Both the position numbers and the translations under genes were made by a program. From Pseudomonas sp. LRP2-20 (GTDB taxonomy: Bacteria; Pseudomonadota; Gammaproteobacteria; Pseudomonadales; Pseudomonadaceae): DNA of 64,000 nt. The stretch spans positions 502,001 through 566,000 of the forward strand of contig NZ_AP025944.1 of assembly GCF_024349685.1 (NCBI RefSeq), given 5' to 3'. Below are positions 37,501-45,578 of this stretch, in pieces (the stretch's first letter is position 1; each line of letters opens with the position of its first letter). Below the pieces are notes generated by a model. It was given only the letters and a program-made list of their open reading frames with translations, did no database searches and had not been told where the DNA came from.

Positions 37501-38537
37501 TCTTCCATCACGCGCTCATACTGGGCGCGGCTGTAGCGCGGGTGCAGCGCCGACAGCTTGATCGAGATGCCCGGGCCTTCATAGATGCCGCGGCCATGGG
37601 AGGCTTTGCCGATCGAGTGGATGGCCTGCTCGTAGGACGCCAGGTACTTCTGTGCGTCATGCTCGGTCAGTGCGGCTTCGCCCAGCATGTCGTAGGAGTA
37701 ACGGAAGCCCTTGGCTTCGAAGCGGCTGGCATTGGCCAGGGCTTCGGCAATGGTTTCGCCGGTCACGAACTGCTCGCCCATCAGGCGCATGGCCATGTCG
37801 ACGCCCTTGCGGATCATCGGTTCGCCACTCTTGCCGATGATGCGGGTCAGCGAGGAGGTGAGGCCGGCTTCATTATGGGTGGAGACCAGCTTGCCGGTCA
37901 GCAGCAGGCCCCAGGTGGCGGCGTTGACGAACAGCGACGGGCTGTTGCCCAGGTGCGGCTGCCAGTTGCCGTTGCTGATCTTGTCGCGGATCAGGGCGTC
38001 GCGGGTGCCTTTGTCGGGGATGCGCAGCAGGGCTTCGGCCAGGCACATAAGGGCCACGCCTTCCTGAGACGACAGGGAAAACTCCTGCAGCAGGCCCTGA
38101 ACGATGCCAGCACGGCCGCCAGCACTCTTCTGATTGCGCAGCTTTTCGGCGATGCCGGCCGCCAGCTTGTTGGTGGCTTCGGCCAGTGGAGCGCTCAGGC
38201 GCGCCTGCTCGAGCAGCATCGGCACCACTTCCTGCTCGGGGCGACGGTAGGCGGCGGTGATCGCGGAACGCAATACCGACTGCGGCAGGATGCTTTCGGC
38301 GAACTCGAGGAAGCACTGGTGGGCGTGGTCTGGCTGGACCTCGCCAGCGTCGTCGACCAGGTTGTTGGCGTGACCGTTGAGTTCGGTCAGGGTGGCGCCA
38401 CCCTCGAGCTTCTCCAGGTAATTGAAGATCGCTTGCTTGATCAACCAGTGCGGCGTGCGGTCGATGGACTGCGCAGCTGCCTTGAGTCGCTCACGGGTCG
38501 GGTCGTCAAGTTTGACCCCAAGGGTGGTCGTCGCCAA
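34584..38537 (-). CDS. putA: PutA: proline dehydrogenase / P5C dehydrogenase / put repressor
   Basis: 1317-residue trifunctional protein oxidising proline to glutamate at the membrane and repressing the put genes when proline is absent. The N-terminal residues 1-47 (TTTLGVKLDDPTRERLKAAAQSIDRTPHWLIKQAIFNYL) form the ribbon-helix-helix DNA-binding domain. The FAD proline dehydrogenase barrel spans about 230-560 (EGPGISIKLSALHPRYSRAQ; RLVKGAYWDSEIKRAQ). The aldehyde dehydrogenase domain spans about 640-1110 (ISPWNFPLAIFTGQVAAALAAGN, and the catalytic Cys915 in SAGQRCSALR). The remaining C-terminal part is the PutA-specific lid domain. Divergent from putP across a region full of GTTGCA sites. Confidence 0.98.
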   Translation of the reverse strand: MATTTLGVKLDDPTRERLKAAAQSIDRTPHWLIKQAIFNYLEKLEGGATLTELNGHANNLVDDAGEVQPDHAHQCFLEFAESILPQSVLRSAITAAYRRPEQEVVPMLLEQARLSAPLAEATNKLAAGIAEKLRNQKSAGGRAGIVQGLLQEFSLSSQEGVALMCLAEALLRIPDKGTRDALIRDKISNGNWQPHLGNSPSLFVNAATWGLLLTGKLVSTHNEAGLTSSLTRIIGKSGEPMIRKGVDMAMRLMGEQFVTGETIAEALANASRFEAKGFRYSYDMLGEAALTEHDAQKYLASYEQAIHSIGKASHGRGIYEGPGISIKLSALHPRYSRAQYERVMEELYPRLLSLTLLAKQYDIGLNIDAEEADRLELSLDLLERLCFEPALAGWNGIGFVIQAYQKRCPYVIDYVIDLAKRSRHRLMIRLVKGAYWDSEIKRAQVEGLEGYPVYTRKVYTDVSYVACARKLLAVPEAIYPQFATHNAHTLSAIYHIAGQNYYPGQYEFQCLHGMGEPLYEQVVGKVADGKLNRPCRVYAPVGTHETLLAYLVRRLLENGANTSFVNRIADHSISIQELVADPVASIERMGTQEGNIGLPHPRIPLPRELYGSDRANSAGIDMANEHRLASLSCAMLATANNDWKATPLLACAASEAAAVPVLNPADHRDVVGHVQEATVADVDNAIQCALNAAPIWQATPPAERAAILERTADLMEAEIQPLMGLLIREAGKTFANAIAEVREAVDFLRYYAVQARNAFSNDAHRPLGPVVCISPWNFPLAIFTGQVAAALAAGNPVLAKPAEQTPLIAAQAVRLLLEAGIPEGVLQLLPGRGETVGAGLVGDERVKGVMFTGSTEVARLLQRNVAGRLDNQGRPIPLIAETGGQNAMIVDSSALTEQVVIDVVSSAFDSAGQRCSALRVLCLQEDSADRVIEMLKGAMAESRLGCPDRLAVDIGPVIDAEAKAGIEKHIQGMREKGRSVYQVAIADAAEIKRGTFVMPTLIELDSFDELKREIFGPVLHVVRYNRRNLDQLIEQINASGYGLTLGVHTRIDETIAKVVETANAGNMYVNRNIVGAVVGVQPFGGEGLSGTGPKAGGPLYLYRLLSTRPADAIGRHFQQQDGAGQPDRALHDQLIKPLHTLKAWAESNQQAELAALCNQFASQSQSGIARLLPGPTGERNTYTILPREHVLCLADNEADLLAQFAAVLAVGSSAVWADAEPGKALRARLPKELQTKVKLVTDWNKDEVAFDAVIHHGDSDQLRGVCQQVAKRAGAIVGVHGLSSGDHQIALERLVIERAVSVNTAAAGGNASLMTIG

Positions 38538-38896
38538 TTTCTTATCCTCATTATTGCCACGGCTGTGGCTTAAGCTGCGCCAAGATTAGCTGTAGGCGAA
38601 TTCGGGTGCAACCAGGTGCAACCCGAATTTCTTGAAGAAAAGGTGCAACTCGTCCGGCGACATTTCCTACAGCTAAAAAAGGAACTGCCTACAGTGCGTT
38701 TTCTTATGAAAAACGCGCTTTTTGCTCCCGAATGAAGCAAAAAAGCAGATTTTTCTGAAATGGCACGAGTGGGTGCAACTTGCAAATGAAAAATGGTTGC
38801 ACCGACTTTGCGTTGTTGCATAGGATGCGCCGCCTGGGTGCAACCGTCTTCGATGAGGGTTGCGCATGAGATAAAAACAAACGCCAGGGCACACGC
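38538..38896. promoter_or_regulatory. putA-putP control region with seven GTTGCA (PutA operator) hexamers
   Basis: This 359-bp divergent promoter region contains GTTGCA or its complement TGCAAC at 38607-38612, 38617-38622, 38644-38649, 38774-38779, 38796-38801, 38815-38820 and 38839-38844. An eighth near match (GTTGCG) lies just before putP. GTTGCA is the operator hexamer bound by the PutA ribbon-helix-helix domain in E. coli. Two clusters are visible, one beside putA and one beside putP. Inverted AGCTGTAGG (38588-38596) / CCTACAGCT (38666-38674) repeats, plus GCCTACAG at 38687-38694, are a second motif. The middle part is AT-rich. Confidence 0.8.
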
Positions 38897-40375
38897 ATGG
38901 GCAATCCACTAACGATCACCTTCGTGATCTACATCGCGGCAATGGTGCTGATCGGTTTCGCGGCCTATCGCTCCACCAACAACCTTTCCGACTACATCCT
39001 CGGCGGTCGCAGCCTGGGTAGCGTGGTTACCGCGCTCTCCGCCGGTGCGTCCGACATGAGTGGCTGGCTGCTGATGGGCCTGCCGGGCGCCATCTACTTC
39101 TCCGGCCTTTCCGAAGCCTGGATCGCCATCGGCCTGACCGTCGGTGCCTACCTGAACTGGCTGTTCGTTGCCGGCCGTCTGCGCGTGCAGACCGAGCACA
39201 ACGGTGACGCACTGACATTGCCCGACTACTTCTCCAGCCGCTTTGAAGATAGCAGCGGCGTGCTGCGGATCATCTCGGCGATCGTCATCCTGGTGTTCTT
39301 CACCATCTATTGCGCCTCTGGCATCGTCGCCGGTGCCCGCCTGTTCGAAAGCACCTTCGGCATGCCGTACGAGACCGCCCTGTGGGCGGGTGCCGCGGCG
39401 ACCATCGCCTATACCTTCGTCGGTGGCTTCCTGGCGGTGAGCTGGACGGATACCGTGCAGGCCTCGCTGATGATCTTCGCGCTGATCCTCACTCCTGTGA
39501 TCGTGCTGATCTCCACCGGTGGTTTCGATACCACCTTCCTGGCCATCGAAGCGCAGAACCCGGCCAACTTCGACATGCTCAAGGGTGCCACCTTCGTCGG
39601 CATCATCTCGCTGATGGGCTGGGGCCTGGGCTACTTCGGCCAGCCGCACATCCTGGCGCGCTTCATGGCCGCCGACTCGGTGAAGTCGATCGCCAACGCC
39701 CGTCGCATCTCCATGATCTGGATGATCCTGTGCCTGGCTGGTACCTGTGCCGTGGGTTTCTTCGGGATCGCCTACTTCTCTGCGCACCCTGACCTGGCGG
39801 GCCCGGTCACCGAGAACCATGAACGCGTGTTCATCGAACTGGCCAAGATCCTGTTCAACCCGTGGATCGCCGGTGTGCTGCTGTCGGCCATCCTGGCGGC
39901 GGTGATGAGCACCCTGAGCTGCCAGCTGCTGGTCTGCTCCAGTGCCCTGACCGAAGACTTCTACAAGTCCTTCCTGCGCAAGAACGCTTCGCAGGGTGAG
40001 CTGGTGTGGGTCGGCCGCCTGATGGTGCTGGCCGTGGCCCTGATCGCCATTGCCATGGCGGCCAACCCGGAAAACCGCGTGCTGGGCCTGGTGGCCTACG
40101 CCTGGGCCGGTTTCGGTGCTGCCTTTGGCCCGGTGGTGCTGATTTCGGTGCTGTGGAAGGGTATGACCCGCAACGGCGCGCTGGCCGGTATCGTGGTCGG
40201 TGCGCTGACGGTAATCCTGTGGAAGAACTTCGACACCCTCGGGTTGTACGAGATCATTCCGGGCTTCCTGTTCGCCAGTATCGCCATCGTGGTTGTGAGC
40301 AAGCTGGGCAGCCCGTCGCAGGCGATGGTGCAACGCTTCGAGGCGGCTGATGCCGCCTATCACGCCGACAAGTGA
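38897..40375 (+). CDS. putP: Sodium/proline symporter
   Basis: 492-residue inner-membrane Na+:proline symporter of the SSS (LeuT-fold) family, supplying PutA with proline. Seen: ILGGRSLGSVVTALSAGASDMSGWLLMGLPGAIYFSG (residues about 35-71, with the Asp of the Na+ site), GRLRVQTEHNGDALTLPDYFSSRFE, the long hydrophobic core, and AAVMSTLSCQLLVCSSALTEDFYK. About 13 membrane spans. The ATG at 38897 directly follows the operator-rich control region. Confidence 0.98.
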   Translation: MGNPLTITFVIYIAAMVLIGFAAYRSTNNLSDYILGGRSLGSVVTALSAGASDMSGWLLMGLPGAIYFSGLSEAWIAIGLTVGAYLNWLFVAGRLRVQTEHNGDALTLPDYFSSRFEDSSGVLRIISAIVILVFFTIYCASGIVAGARLFESTFGMPYETALWAGAAATIAYTFVGGFLAVSWTDTVQASLMIFALILTPVIVLISTGGFDTTFLAIEAQNPANFDMLKGATFVGIISLMGWGLGYFGQPHILARFMAADSVKSIANARRISMIWMILCLAGTCAVGFFGIAYFSAHPDLAGPVTENHERVFIELAKILFNPWIAGVLLSAILAAVMSTLSCQLLVCSSALTEDFYKSFLRKNASQGELVWVGRLMVLAVALIAIAMAANPENRVLGLVAYAWAGFGAAFGPVVLISVLWKGMTRNGALAGIVVGALTVILWKNFDTLGLYEIIPGFLFASIAIVVVSKLGSPSQAMVQRFEAADAAYHADK

Positions 40376-40383
40376 TCTGGCCA

Positions 40384-40410
40384 AGCCGGCGGCAGTTGCT
40401 GCCGCCGGCT
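40384..40410. terminator. Hairpin after putP
   Basis: Perfect 11-bp stem AGCCGGCGGCA / TGCCGCCGGCT with a 5-nt loop, 8 bp past the putP stop and before the convergent small gene. No T-run, so it may stabilise the 3' end rather than terminate alone. Confidence 0.5.
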
Positions 40411-40420
40411 GCAGGCGGGG

Positions 40421-40687
40421 TTACGATGTGATCGAAAATTTCAGCAGGGTGGCTTCGAATGCCTGGCTTTCCCTGGGGCGGATCACGGCCTGGTAATTGC
40501 CGGGGGCGCAATTGTCCAGGGTCATCTCCCAGGTTTCATTGCCGGAGGAAGGTACTACCAGTTCATCGCACTTGCCATTTGGGCCGGTCAGCTCAAGGAC
40601 GGCGCTGTAAGGGGTGTTGATGGTGCCCAGGGTTCCGTGGAGCCTGGCTGTCGTTCCGGTTTTTTCGAGTTTGATGGAGGCTTTCAT
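40421..40687 (-). CDS. Small hypothetical protein, probably beta-rich
   Basis: 88-residue predicted protein with no recognised family. The sequence alternates short hydrophobic strands (ASIKLEK, TARLHGTL, SAVLELTG, WEMTL, YQAVIRP, ATLLKFSI) and has two Cys residues (GKCDEL, DNCAPG) that could pair, resembling a small Ig-like beta sandwich. There is no signal peptide. The ATG complementary to 40685-40687 gives the sensible start, but the ribosome site is weak; an in-frame extension to 40837 is unlike protein sequence and overlaps rlmJ. It sits between putP (convergent) and rlmJ (divergent). Confidence 0.55.
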   Translation of the reverse strand: MKASIKLEKTGTTARLHGTLGTINTPYSAVLELTGPNGKCDELVVPSSGNETWEMTLDNCAPGNYQAVIRPRESQAFEATLLKFSITS

Positions 40688-40835
40688 TTCAGTTACTCGT
40701 GGTTGAATGGAGCCATGAGTGTCACTGCATTGGATGGGTGAAACGATCTGGAAGCGTTCCCTTCCCCGCTGTCGACCGCCGTACCTGACGCCGTCATCGT
40801 GACAGGGTAAACTTGCTGCCCGCGCAGGAGTTGCC

Positions 40836-41672
40836 ATGAACTATCGTCACGCCTTCCACGCCGGCAACCACGCCGACGTCCTCAAACATATCGTGCTGAC
40901 CCGCCTCATCGCCCTGATGTCGCGCAAGGAGCAGCCGTTCGCCTACATCGACACCCATGCCGGCCTCGGTCTTTACGACCTGCAAGGTGATCAGGCGGCC
41001 CGCACCGGTGAGTACCTGGAGGGCGTTGCCCGCTTGTGGAACCGCGAAGACCTGCCGGCCATGGCTGCGGACTACCTGCGCATCATCAAGCGCCTGAATG
41101 CCGATGGTGAACTGCGCTACTACCCGGGTTCGCCCGAGCTCGCTCGCCGCCTGATGCGTCAGCAGGACCGTGCGCTGCTCAATGAAAAGCACCCGGAAGA
41201 CGGGCCGCTGCTCAAAGAGAACATGAAGAAGGATCCGCGCGTGGTCGTGCACCTGGGCGAAGGCTGGCACGTGCCACGGGCCTTGCTGCCCGTGCAGGAA
41301 AAGCGCGCGATCATGCTGATCGATCCGCCGTTCGAGCAGGCGGACGAGCTCAAGCGCTGCACCACCTCGATGAAAGAGGCGATCGGCCGCATGCGCCAGA
41401 CCGTCGCGGCCATCTGGTATCCGATCAAGGACCAGCGTTCGCTGACCCGCTTCTACCAGGACCTGACCAGCACCGGCGCACCGAAATTGTTGCGGGTCGA
41501 GCTGTATGTGCACCATCAGGACAGCCCGCAGGGCCTCAATGGCTCTGGTCTGGCCATCGCCAACCCGCCTTGGGGGCTGGAAGAAGAGCTGCAAGAGCTG
41601 TTGCCGTGGCTGGCCAAGGCGCTGGCGCAGACGGCTGGCAGCTTCCGCATGGACTGGCTGATCGCCGAATAA
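40836..41672 (+). CDS. rlmJ: 23S rRNA (adenine(2030)-N6)-methyltransferase
   Basis: 278-residue SAM-dependent enzyme methylating A2030 of 23S rRNA. Family features seen: N-terminal MNYRHAFHAGNHADVLKHIVL (RlmJ/ComJ hallmark), FAYIDTHAGLGLYDL as SAM motif I, YPGSPELARRLMRQQD, and the catalytic motif MLIDPPFEQADE (DPPF). The ATG 40836 is preceded by CAGGAG. A hairpin just after the stop probably ends the transcript before the LPS cluster promoter. Confidence 0.95.
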   Translation: MNYRHAFHAGNHADVLKHIVLTRLIALMSRKEQPFAYIDTHAGLGLYDLQGDQAARTGEYLEGVARLWNREDLPAMAADYLRIIKRLNADGELRYYPGSPELARRLMRQQDRALLNEKHPEDGPLLKENMKKDPRVVVHLGEGWHVPRALLPVQEKRAIMLIDPPFEQADELKRCTTSMKEAIGRMRQTVAAIWYPIKDQRSLTRFYQDLTSTGAPKLLRVELYVHHQDSPQGLNGSGLAIANPPWGLEEELQELLPWLAKALAQTAGSFRMDWLIAE

Positions 41673-41681
41673 TTGCAGGTG

Positions 41682-41709
41682 CCTGTGCCGGCCACGAGGC
41701 CGGCACAGG
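41682..41709. terminator. Hairpin after rlmJ
   Basis: Perfect 12-bp GC-rich stem CCTGTGCCGGCC / GGCCGGCACAGG with loop ACGA, 9 bp past the rlmJ stop. No T-run follows. Confidence 0.55.
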
Positions 41710-41735
41710 TTGCCGCGTTGCGCATAGGTTTGCGT

Positions 41736-41741
41736 TATAAT
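41736..41741 (+). promoter_or_regulatory. TATAAT box, probable promoter of the LPS-core operon
   Basis: A consensus -10 hexamer TATAAT lies about 70 bp upstream of the carbamoyltransferase start. The TTGCCG at 41710-41715 is at 20-base spacing, and no good -35 box is seen at 16-18 bases. The box falls just after the rlmJ hairpin, where a promoter for the following rightward cluster is expected. Confidence 0.5.
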
Positions 41742-41810
41742 CTCGCCCTTTAGCCGCCACCCGCCCATGAGGCCGCTGGCGCATCTCTACCGAATGAAGA
41801 GGCTAATCCC

Positions 41811-43568
41811 TTGGCATTGACGATTCTTGGCCTGTCCGGCGCCCTTAGCCATGACCCTTCCGCGGCCCTGTACATCGACGGCAAACTGGTTGCCGCCGCC
41901 GAAGAAGAGCGCTTCGTGCGTGACAAGCATGCGAAGAACCGCATGCCCTACGAGTCGGCGAAATTCTGCCTGGAACAAGCCGGCATCAAACCGTCCGACG
42001 TTGACGTGGTGGCCATCCCGTTCGCCCCGATCAGCCTGTTCGGCAAGGCCCGCTGGCACTACGCCAAGCGCTACTGGTACGCCCCGGACCGCGCCCTCGA
42101 TGCGATCCTGATGGGCAACCGTCGCTACAAGCGCTATCGCAAGAAGATTGTCTGGTGCCTGGAGCAGCTGGGCTTCGACCCGAAGAAGGTCAAGATCGAG
42201 CCGGTCGAGCACCACCTGGCCCACGCGTCCAGCGCCTACCACTGCTCGGGCTTCAAGGAAAAGACCGCGATCCTCGGCATCGACGGCAAGGGTGAGTACG
42301 CCACCACCTTCTTCGGCTACGGCGAAAACGGCAAGATCCACAAGATCAAGGAATTCTTCGATCCGGACTCGCTGGGTGGCCTGTACGGCGCGATCACCGA
42401 ATTCCTCGGCTTCGAGATGCTCGACGGCGAGTTCAAGGTCATGGGCATGGCACCGTACGGCGATGCCAGCAAGTACGACTTCTCCCGCCTGGCCAGCTTC
42501 GAGAACGGCGAACTGGTGATCAACACCGAGTACGCCAACGTCATCGGCCTGCGCCGCCATAAAGAGAAGGGCAAAGGCTTCTACTTCTCGCCGAAGCTGA
42601 TCGAATGGCTGGGTCCCAAGCGCGAAGGGGACATCGCCGACGAGCCGTATATCCACTACGCCGCCAGCATGCAGGCGCTGTTCGAGAAGATCGCCCTGCA
42701 GATGATCGACCACTACCTGGGCGACACCCTGCGTGAAACCGGCAAGCTGGCCTTCGCCGGCGGCTGCGCGCTGAACGTCAAGCTCAACCAGAAGATCATC
42801 GCCCGCCCTGACGTCAAGGAACTGTTCGTCCAGCCGGCTTCCGGTGACGCCGGTACCGCCGTCGGTGCTGCGGCCTACGTTTCCCACGCCCGCGGCGTGC
42901 CGGTCGAGAAGATGGAGCACGTCTACCTCGGCCCTTCGTACACCAACGAGGACGTTATCGCCGCCTGCGCCCGTCACCCGAACGCGCCAAAGTGGCGCAA
43001 GCTCGACGACATGCCGCAGCGTATCGCCAAGATCATGGTCGAAGGCAACCCGGTGGCCTGGTTCCAGGGTCGCATGGAGTTCGGCCCGCGTGCCCTGGGC
43101 GGGCGTTCGATCATTGGCTGCCCGAGCGTGCCGGGCGTGGCCAACCGCATCAACGAGCAGATCAAGTTCCGCGAGCGCTGGAGACCTTTCTGCCCGTCGA
43201 TGCTCGATACCGTCGCCCCGCAGATGATCAAGGTCGATCACCCCGCACCGTTCATGACCTTCACCTTCGAAGTGGCTGAAGAGTGGAAGACCCGTGTGCC
43301 GGAAGTGGTCCACGAGGACGGTACCTCGCGTGCCCAGGTGCTCAAGCGCGAATACAACCCGCGCTACTACGACATGATGAAGGCGCTGGAAGACCTGACC
43401 GGCAACGGCGTATCGCTGAACACCTCGCTGAACCGTCGTGGCGAGCCGATGATCTGCTCGCCGACCGATGCGCTGAACATGTTCTTCGGTTCGGACCTGC
43501 AGTACCTGATCATGGAAGACATCCTGGTCGTGAAGGACGGCGCCGCCGCCTATGACCAGCCGCTCTGA
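41811..43568 (+). CDS. wapO: NodU/CmcH-family carbamoyltransferase, LPS-core (WapO-type)
   Basis: 585-residue enzyme predicted to transfer a carbamoyl group onto heptose in the LPS inner core. Family features: ILGLSGALSHDPSAALYIDGKLVAAAEEERF at the N-terminus, VEHHLAHASSAYHCSGF (HxxxH-type site, residues about 132-148), GIDGKGEYATTFFGYGENG, and the C-terminal GRMEFGPRALGGRSIIGCPS. The start is TTG at 41811 with AAGAGG about 10 bases upstream; the homologous N-terminus begins here and no nearby ATG fits. The next gene overlaps its end by 17 bases. In P. aeruginosa the corresponding gene (PA5005) opens the same LPS-core gene order. Confidence 0.88.
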   Translation: MALTILGLSGALSHDPSAALYIDGKLVAAAEEERFVRDKHAKNRMPYESAKFCLEQAGIKPSDVDVVAIPFAPISLFGKARWHYAKRYWYAPDRALDAILMGNRRYKRYRKKIVWCLEQLGFDPKKVKIEPVEHHLAHASSAYHCSGFKEKTAILGIDGKGEYATTFFGYGENGKIHKIKEFFDPDSLGGLYGAITEFLGFEMLDGEFKVMGMAPYGDASKYDFSRLASFENGELVINTEYANVIGLRRHKEKGKGFYFSPKLIEWLGPKREGDIADEPYIHYAASMQALFEKIALQMIDHYLGDTLRETGKLAFAGGCALNVKLNQKIIARPDVKELFVQPASGDAGTAVGAAAYVSHARGVPVEKMEHVYLGPSYTNEDVIAACARHPNAPKWRKLDDMPQRIAKIMVEGNPVAWFQGRMEFGPRALGGRSIIGCPSVPGVANRINEQIKFRERWRPFCPSMLDTVAPQMIKVDHPAPFMTFTFEVAEEWKTRVPEVVHEDGTSRAQVLKREYNPRYYDMMKALEDLTGNGVSLNTSLNRRGEPMICSPTDALNMFFGSDLQYLIMEDILVVKDGAAAYDQPL

Positions 43569-44682
43569 AGCGCGGGTCCTGCAGTTCTGCCATGGCTATG
43601 ACGGGCCGTTCCTCGATTGTGCCCGTCAGTACGCCAGCCTGTTCCAGGGCAGCGGCTACAAGGTCACCACCGTGTTCCTCACCGGCGCTGCCGACCCGCA
43701 CGTTGCGGCTGGGTGTGCGTCGGACGAAGTGCTGTTTCTCGAATTCAGTTCCAAGGCCGTGCGTGGTCTGAAACTCGGTGCGATTCGTGCCCTGCGGCGC
43801 ATCGCGGCCGAGCGCAATTTCAGCTTCTGCATCGCTCACCGTTTCAAGCCGATCTATGTCGCGCTGCTGGGCACCGGCTTGCCGGTGATCGGCGTGCACC
43901 ATGCGTTTGGCGACTATGAGCGCAAGGGCCGGCGTCTGTTTGCCAACCTGTTCAGCAAGCGCCTGAGCCTGCTGGGTGTGTCGGATGCGGTGCGTGACGA
44001 CATGCGCCGTTGCCTGCCGCAGTGGCCGGCCGAGCGTATCCAGACGCTGTACAACCGTATCGACATCGACGCCCTGCAAGCTGCCCTGGTGCCCCGTGCC
44101 GAGGCCCGTGAGGCGTTGGGCCTGGATGCCCAGGCGTGGGTGGTCGGCAATGTCGGCCGCCTGCACCCTGACAAGGATCAGGCGACCTTGTTGCGTGGCT
44201 TTGCCGAGGCGCTACCGGGCCTGCCAGCCGGCGCGCGCCTGGCAATCCTTGGCAAGGGCCGCCTGGAGGCCAAGCTCAAGGCCCAGGCTGCCGAGTTGGG
44301 CATTGCCGGGCAGGTGGATTTCCTTGGCCAGGTGGCGGATGCCCGTCGCTATTTCCAGGCCTTCGATGTATTTGCCCTGAGCTCCGATCATGAGCCGTTC
44401 GGCATGGTCCTGCTCGAAGCCATGGTCGCCGGCGTACCGGTGCTGGCCACGGCTTGTGGCGGTGCTCGTGAAGTGGTCGAAGGCGTTGGCGTGCTGTTCC
44501 CGCTGGCCGATGCCGCGCAACTGGCGCAAGCCCTGCGGCACATGGCTGCGCTGGATGCACAGCAGCGAGATGCCTGTGCTGCGCACATGCTGCGGCGCCT
44601 GCATGAGCGTTTCTCCGACCAGGCGGTGCGCGAAGCGTTCTGGCAGTTGCCACAGGTTCGTGCGCTGGTGGGGAAGGCTTGA
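43552..44682 (+). CDS. wapH: GT4-family glycosyltransferase, LPS core (WapH-type)
   Basis: 376-residue retaining GT-B enzyme. The C-terminal donor domain shows VVGNVGRLHPDKDQATLLRGFAEAL and the sugar-nucleotide motif GMVLLEAMVAGVPVLATACGGAREVV with the conserved E-x7-E pair. The N-terminal half (FCHGYDGPFLDCARQYASLFQG) is the acceptor domain. By its place after the carbamoyltransferase it corresponds to P. aeruginosa WapH (PA5004), which acts on the LPS outer core; acceptor specificity in this species is inferred. It overlaps the upstream gene by 17 bases and the downstream one at TGATG, so translation is coupled. Confidence 0.85.
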   Translation: MTSRSEARVLQFCHGYDGPFLDCARQYASLFQGSGYKVTTVFLTGAADPHVAAGCASDEVLFLEFSSKAVRGLKLGAIRALRRIAAERNFSFCIAHRFKPIYVALLGTGLPVIGVHHAFGDYERKGRRLFANLFSKRLSLLGVSDAVRDDMRRCLPQWPAERIQTLYNRIDIDALQAALVPRAEAREALGLDAQAWVVGNVGRLHPDKDQATLLRGFAEALPGLPAGARLAILGKGRLEAKLKAQAAELGIAGQVDFLGQVADARRYFQAFDVFALSSDHEPFGMVLLEAMVAGVPVLATACGGAREVVEGVGVLFPLADAAQLAQALRHMAALDAQQRDACAAHMLRRLHERFSDQAVREAFWQLPQVRALVGKA

Positions 44683-45578
44683 TGCTCAATCACATTCAGG
44701 CCATCCGCGAGCGCGGCTGGCAAGTCATCGACGCGGCAGGCTACGCCGAGGCGTGGGCGCGTTTTGGTGGCAGCGTCGCGACGCACCCGTTGGTGGTCGA
44801 GCAATTGGCGGGCCTGGCGCAGATTCCCGTGCGTTACCTGGGGTGGTACCAAGCGGGTGAGCTCAAAGCTGCCATCCCGACCTGGGGGCGCCATCTGGCG
44901 CTGTCCAAGGACGTGCTCAAGCGTGCGGGCAAGAAAGCCTTGTTCGACCTTGGCAATGCCGAGATCATCCTGCCGGCGGTGGCTGATGCCGGCGCGCCGT
45001 TACGCCATGCCGCACGCTACCTGTCCGAGCTGAACCAGGGCCGCTTCAGCGGTCTCAAGGTGCAGAAGGAGCAGCTGGCCATGGCCCGCGCCCACGAAGA
45101 CCTGTCGAAGAAGTTCCGCTACAACCAGCGCCGCGAATTGCGCCTGCTGGAAGAAGCGGGTGGCGTGGTGCGCCCGATCAGCGACTTCAGTGCGCCGCAG
45201 ATTGCAACCATGTACTGCGACCTGTTCCAGCGCCGCTGGGGCTTCCCTGCCACCGGTGCCGAGCGCATGGCCGATGTGCTGGAGCGCCTGCGTGAGCTAC
45301 TGATCGGCTCGGTGCTGATGCTCGAGGACAAGCCGATCGCCATTCAGCTGGTGTATCGCGTCGAAGCCCCAGAGTGGATCAGCGTGGAATACATCAACGG
45401 CGGCGTCGATCCGCAAACCAAGGCCTTCAGCCCCGGTAGCGTGCTGAGCTTCCTCAATACCCAGGCGGCCTGGGAAGATGCCCGTGCGCGCAACAAGCCG
45501 CTGCGCTTCTCGTTCGGTCGTGCCGACCGTGAGTACAAGGACCGTTGGTGCAACCCTGTGCCGGTATTCCAGTCGTGA
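44682..45578 (+). CDS. GNAT/FemAB-like protein in LPS-core cluster
   Basis: 298-residue cytoplasmic protein of the acetyltransferase-6/FemAB-like type. Seen: KKFRYNQRRELRLLEEAGGVVRPI (residues about 146-169), MYCDLFQRRWGFPATGAERM, GSVLMLEDKPIAIQLVYRVEAPEWISVEYINGGVDPQ, and FSFGRADREYKDRWC at the end, the acyl-CoA-binding half of the fold. It corresponds in position to P. aeruginosa PA5003, a gene of unproven function. The start is ATG 44682, overlapping the wapH stop (TGATG). It probably modifies a core sugar with an acyl or aminoacyl group; this is inference from context. Confidence 0.8.
   Translation: MLNHIQAIRERGWQVIDAAGYAEAWARFGGSVATHPLVVEQLAGLAQIPVRYLGWYQAGELKAAIPTWGRHLALSKDVLKRAGKKALFDLGNAEIILPAVADAGAPLRHAARYLSELNQGRFSGLKVQKEQLAMARAHEDLSKKFRYNQRRELRLLEEAGGVVRPISDFSAPQIATMYCDLFQRRWGFPATGAERMADVLERLRELLIGSVLMLEDKPIAIQLVYRVEAPEWISVEYINGGVDPQTKAFSPGSVLSFLNTQAAWEDARARNKPLRFSFGRADREYKDRWCNPVPVFQS

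Noticed and set aside
35145..38573. 1142-codon open frame on the + strand
   Set aside because: It is antisense to putA in a GC-rich gene. The product is rich in Gly, Val, Gln and His with no motif, typical of a shadow frame.
40688..40837. Longer version of the 88-residue hypothetical gene starting at 40837
   Set aside because: The extra 50 residues lack protein-like character, have no ribosome site and overlap the rlmJ start.
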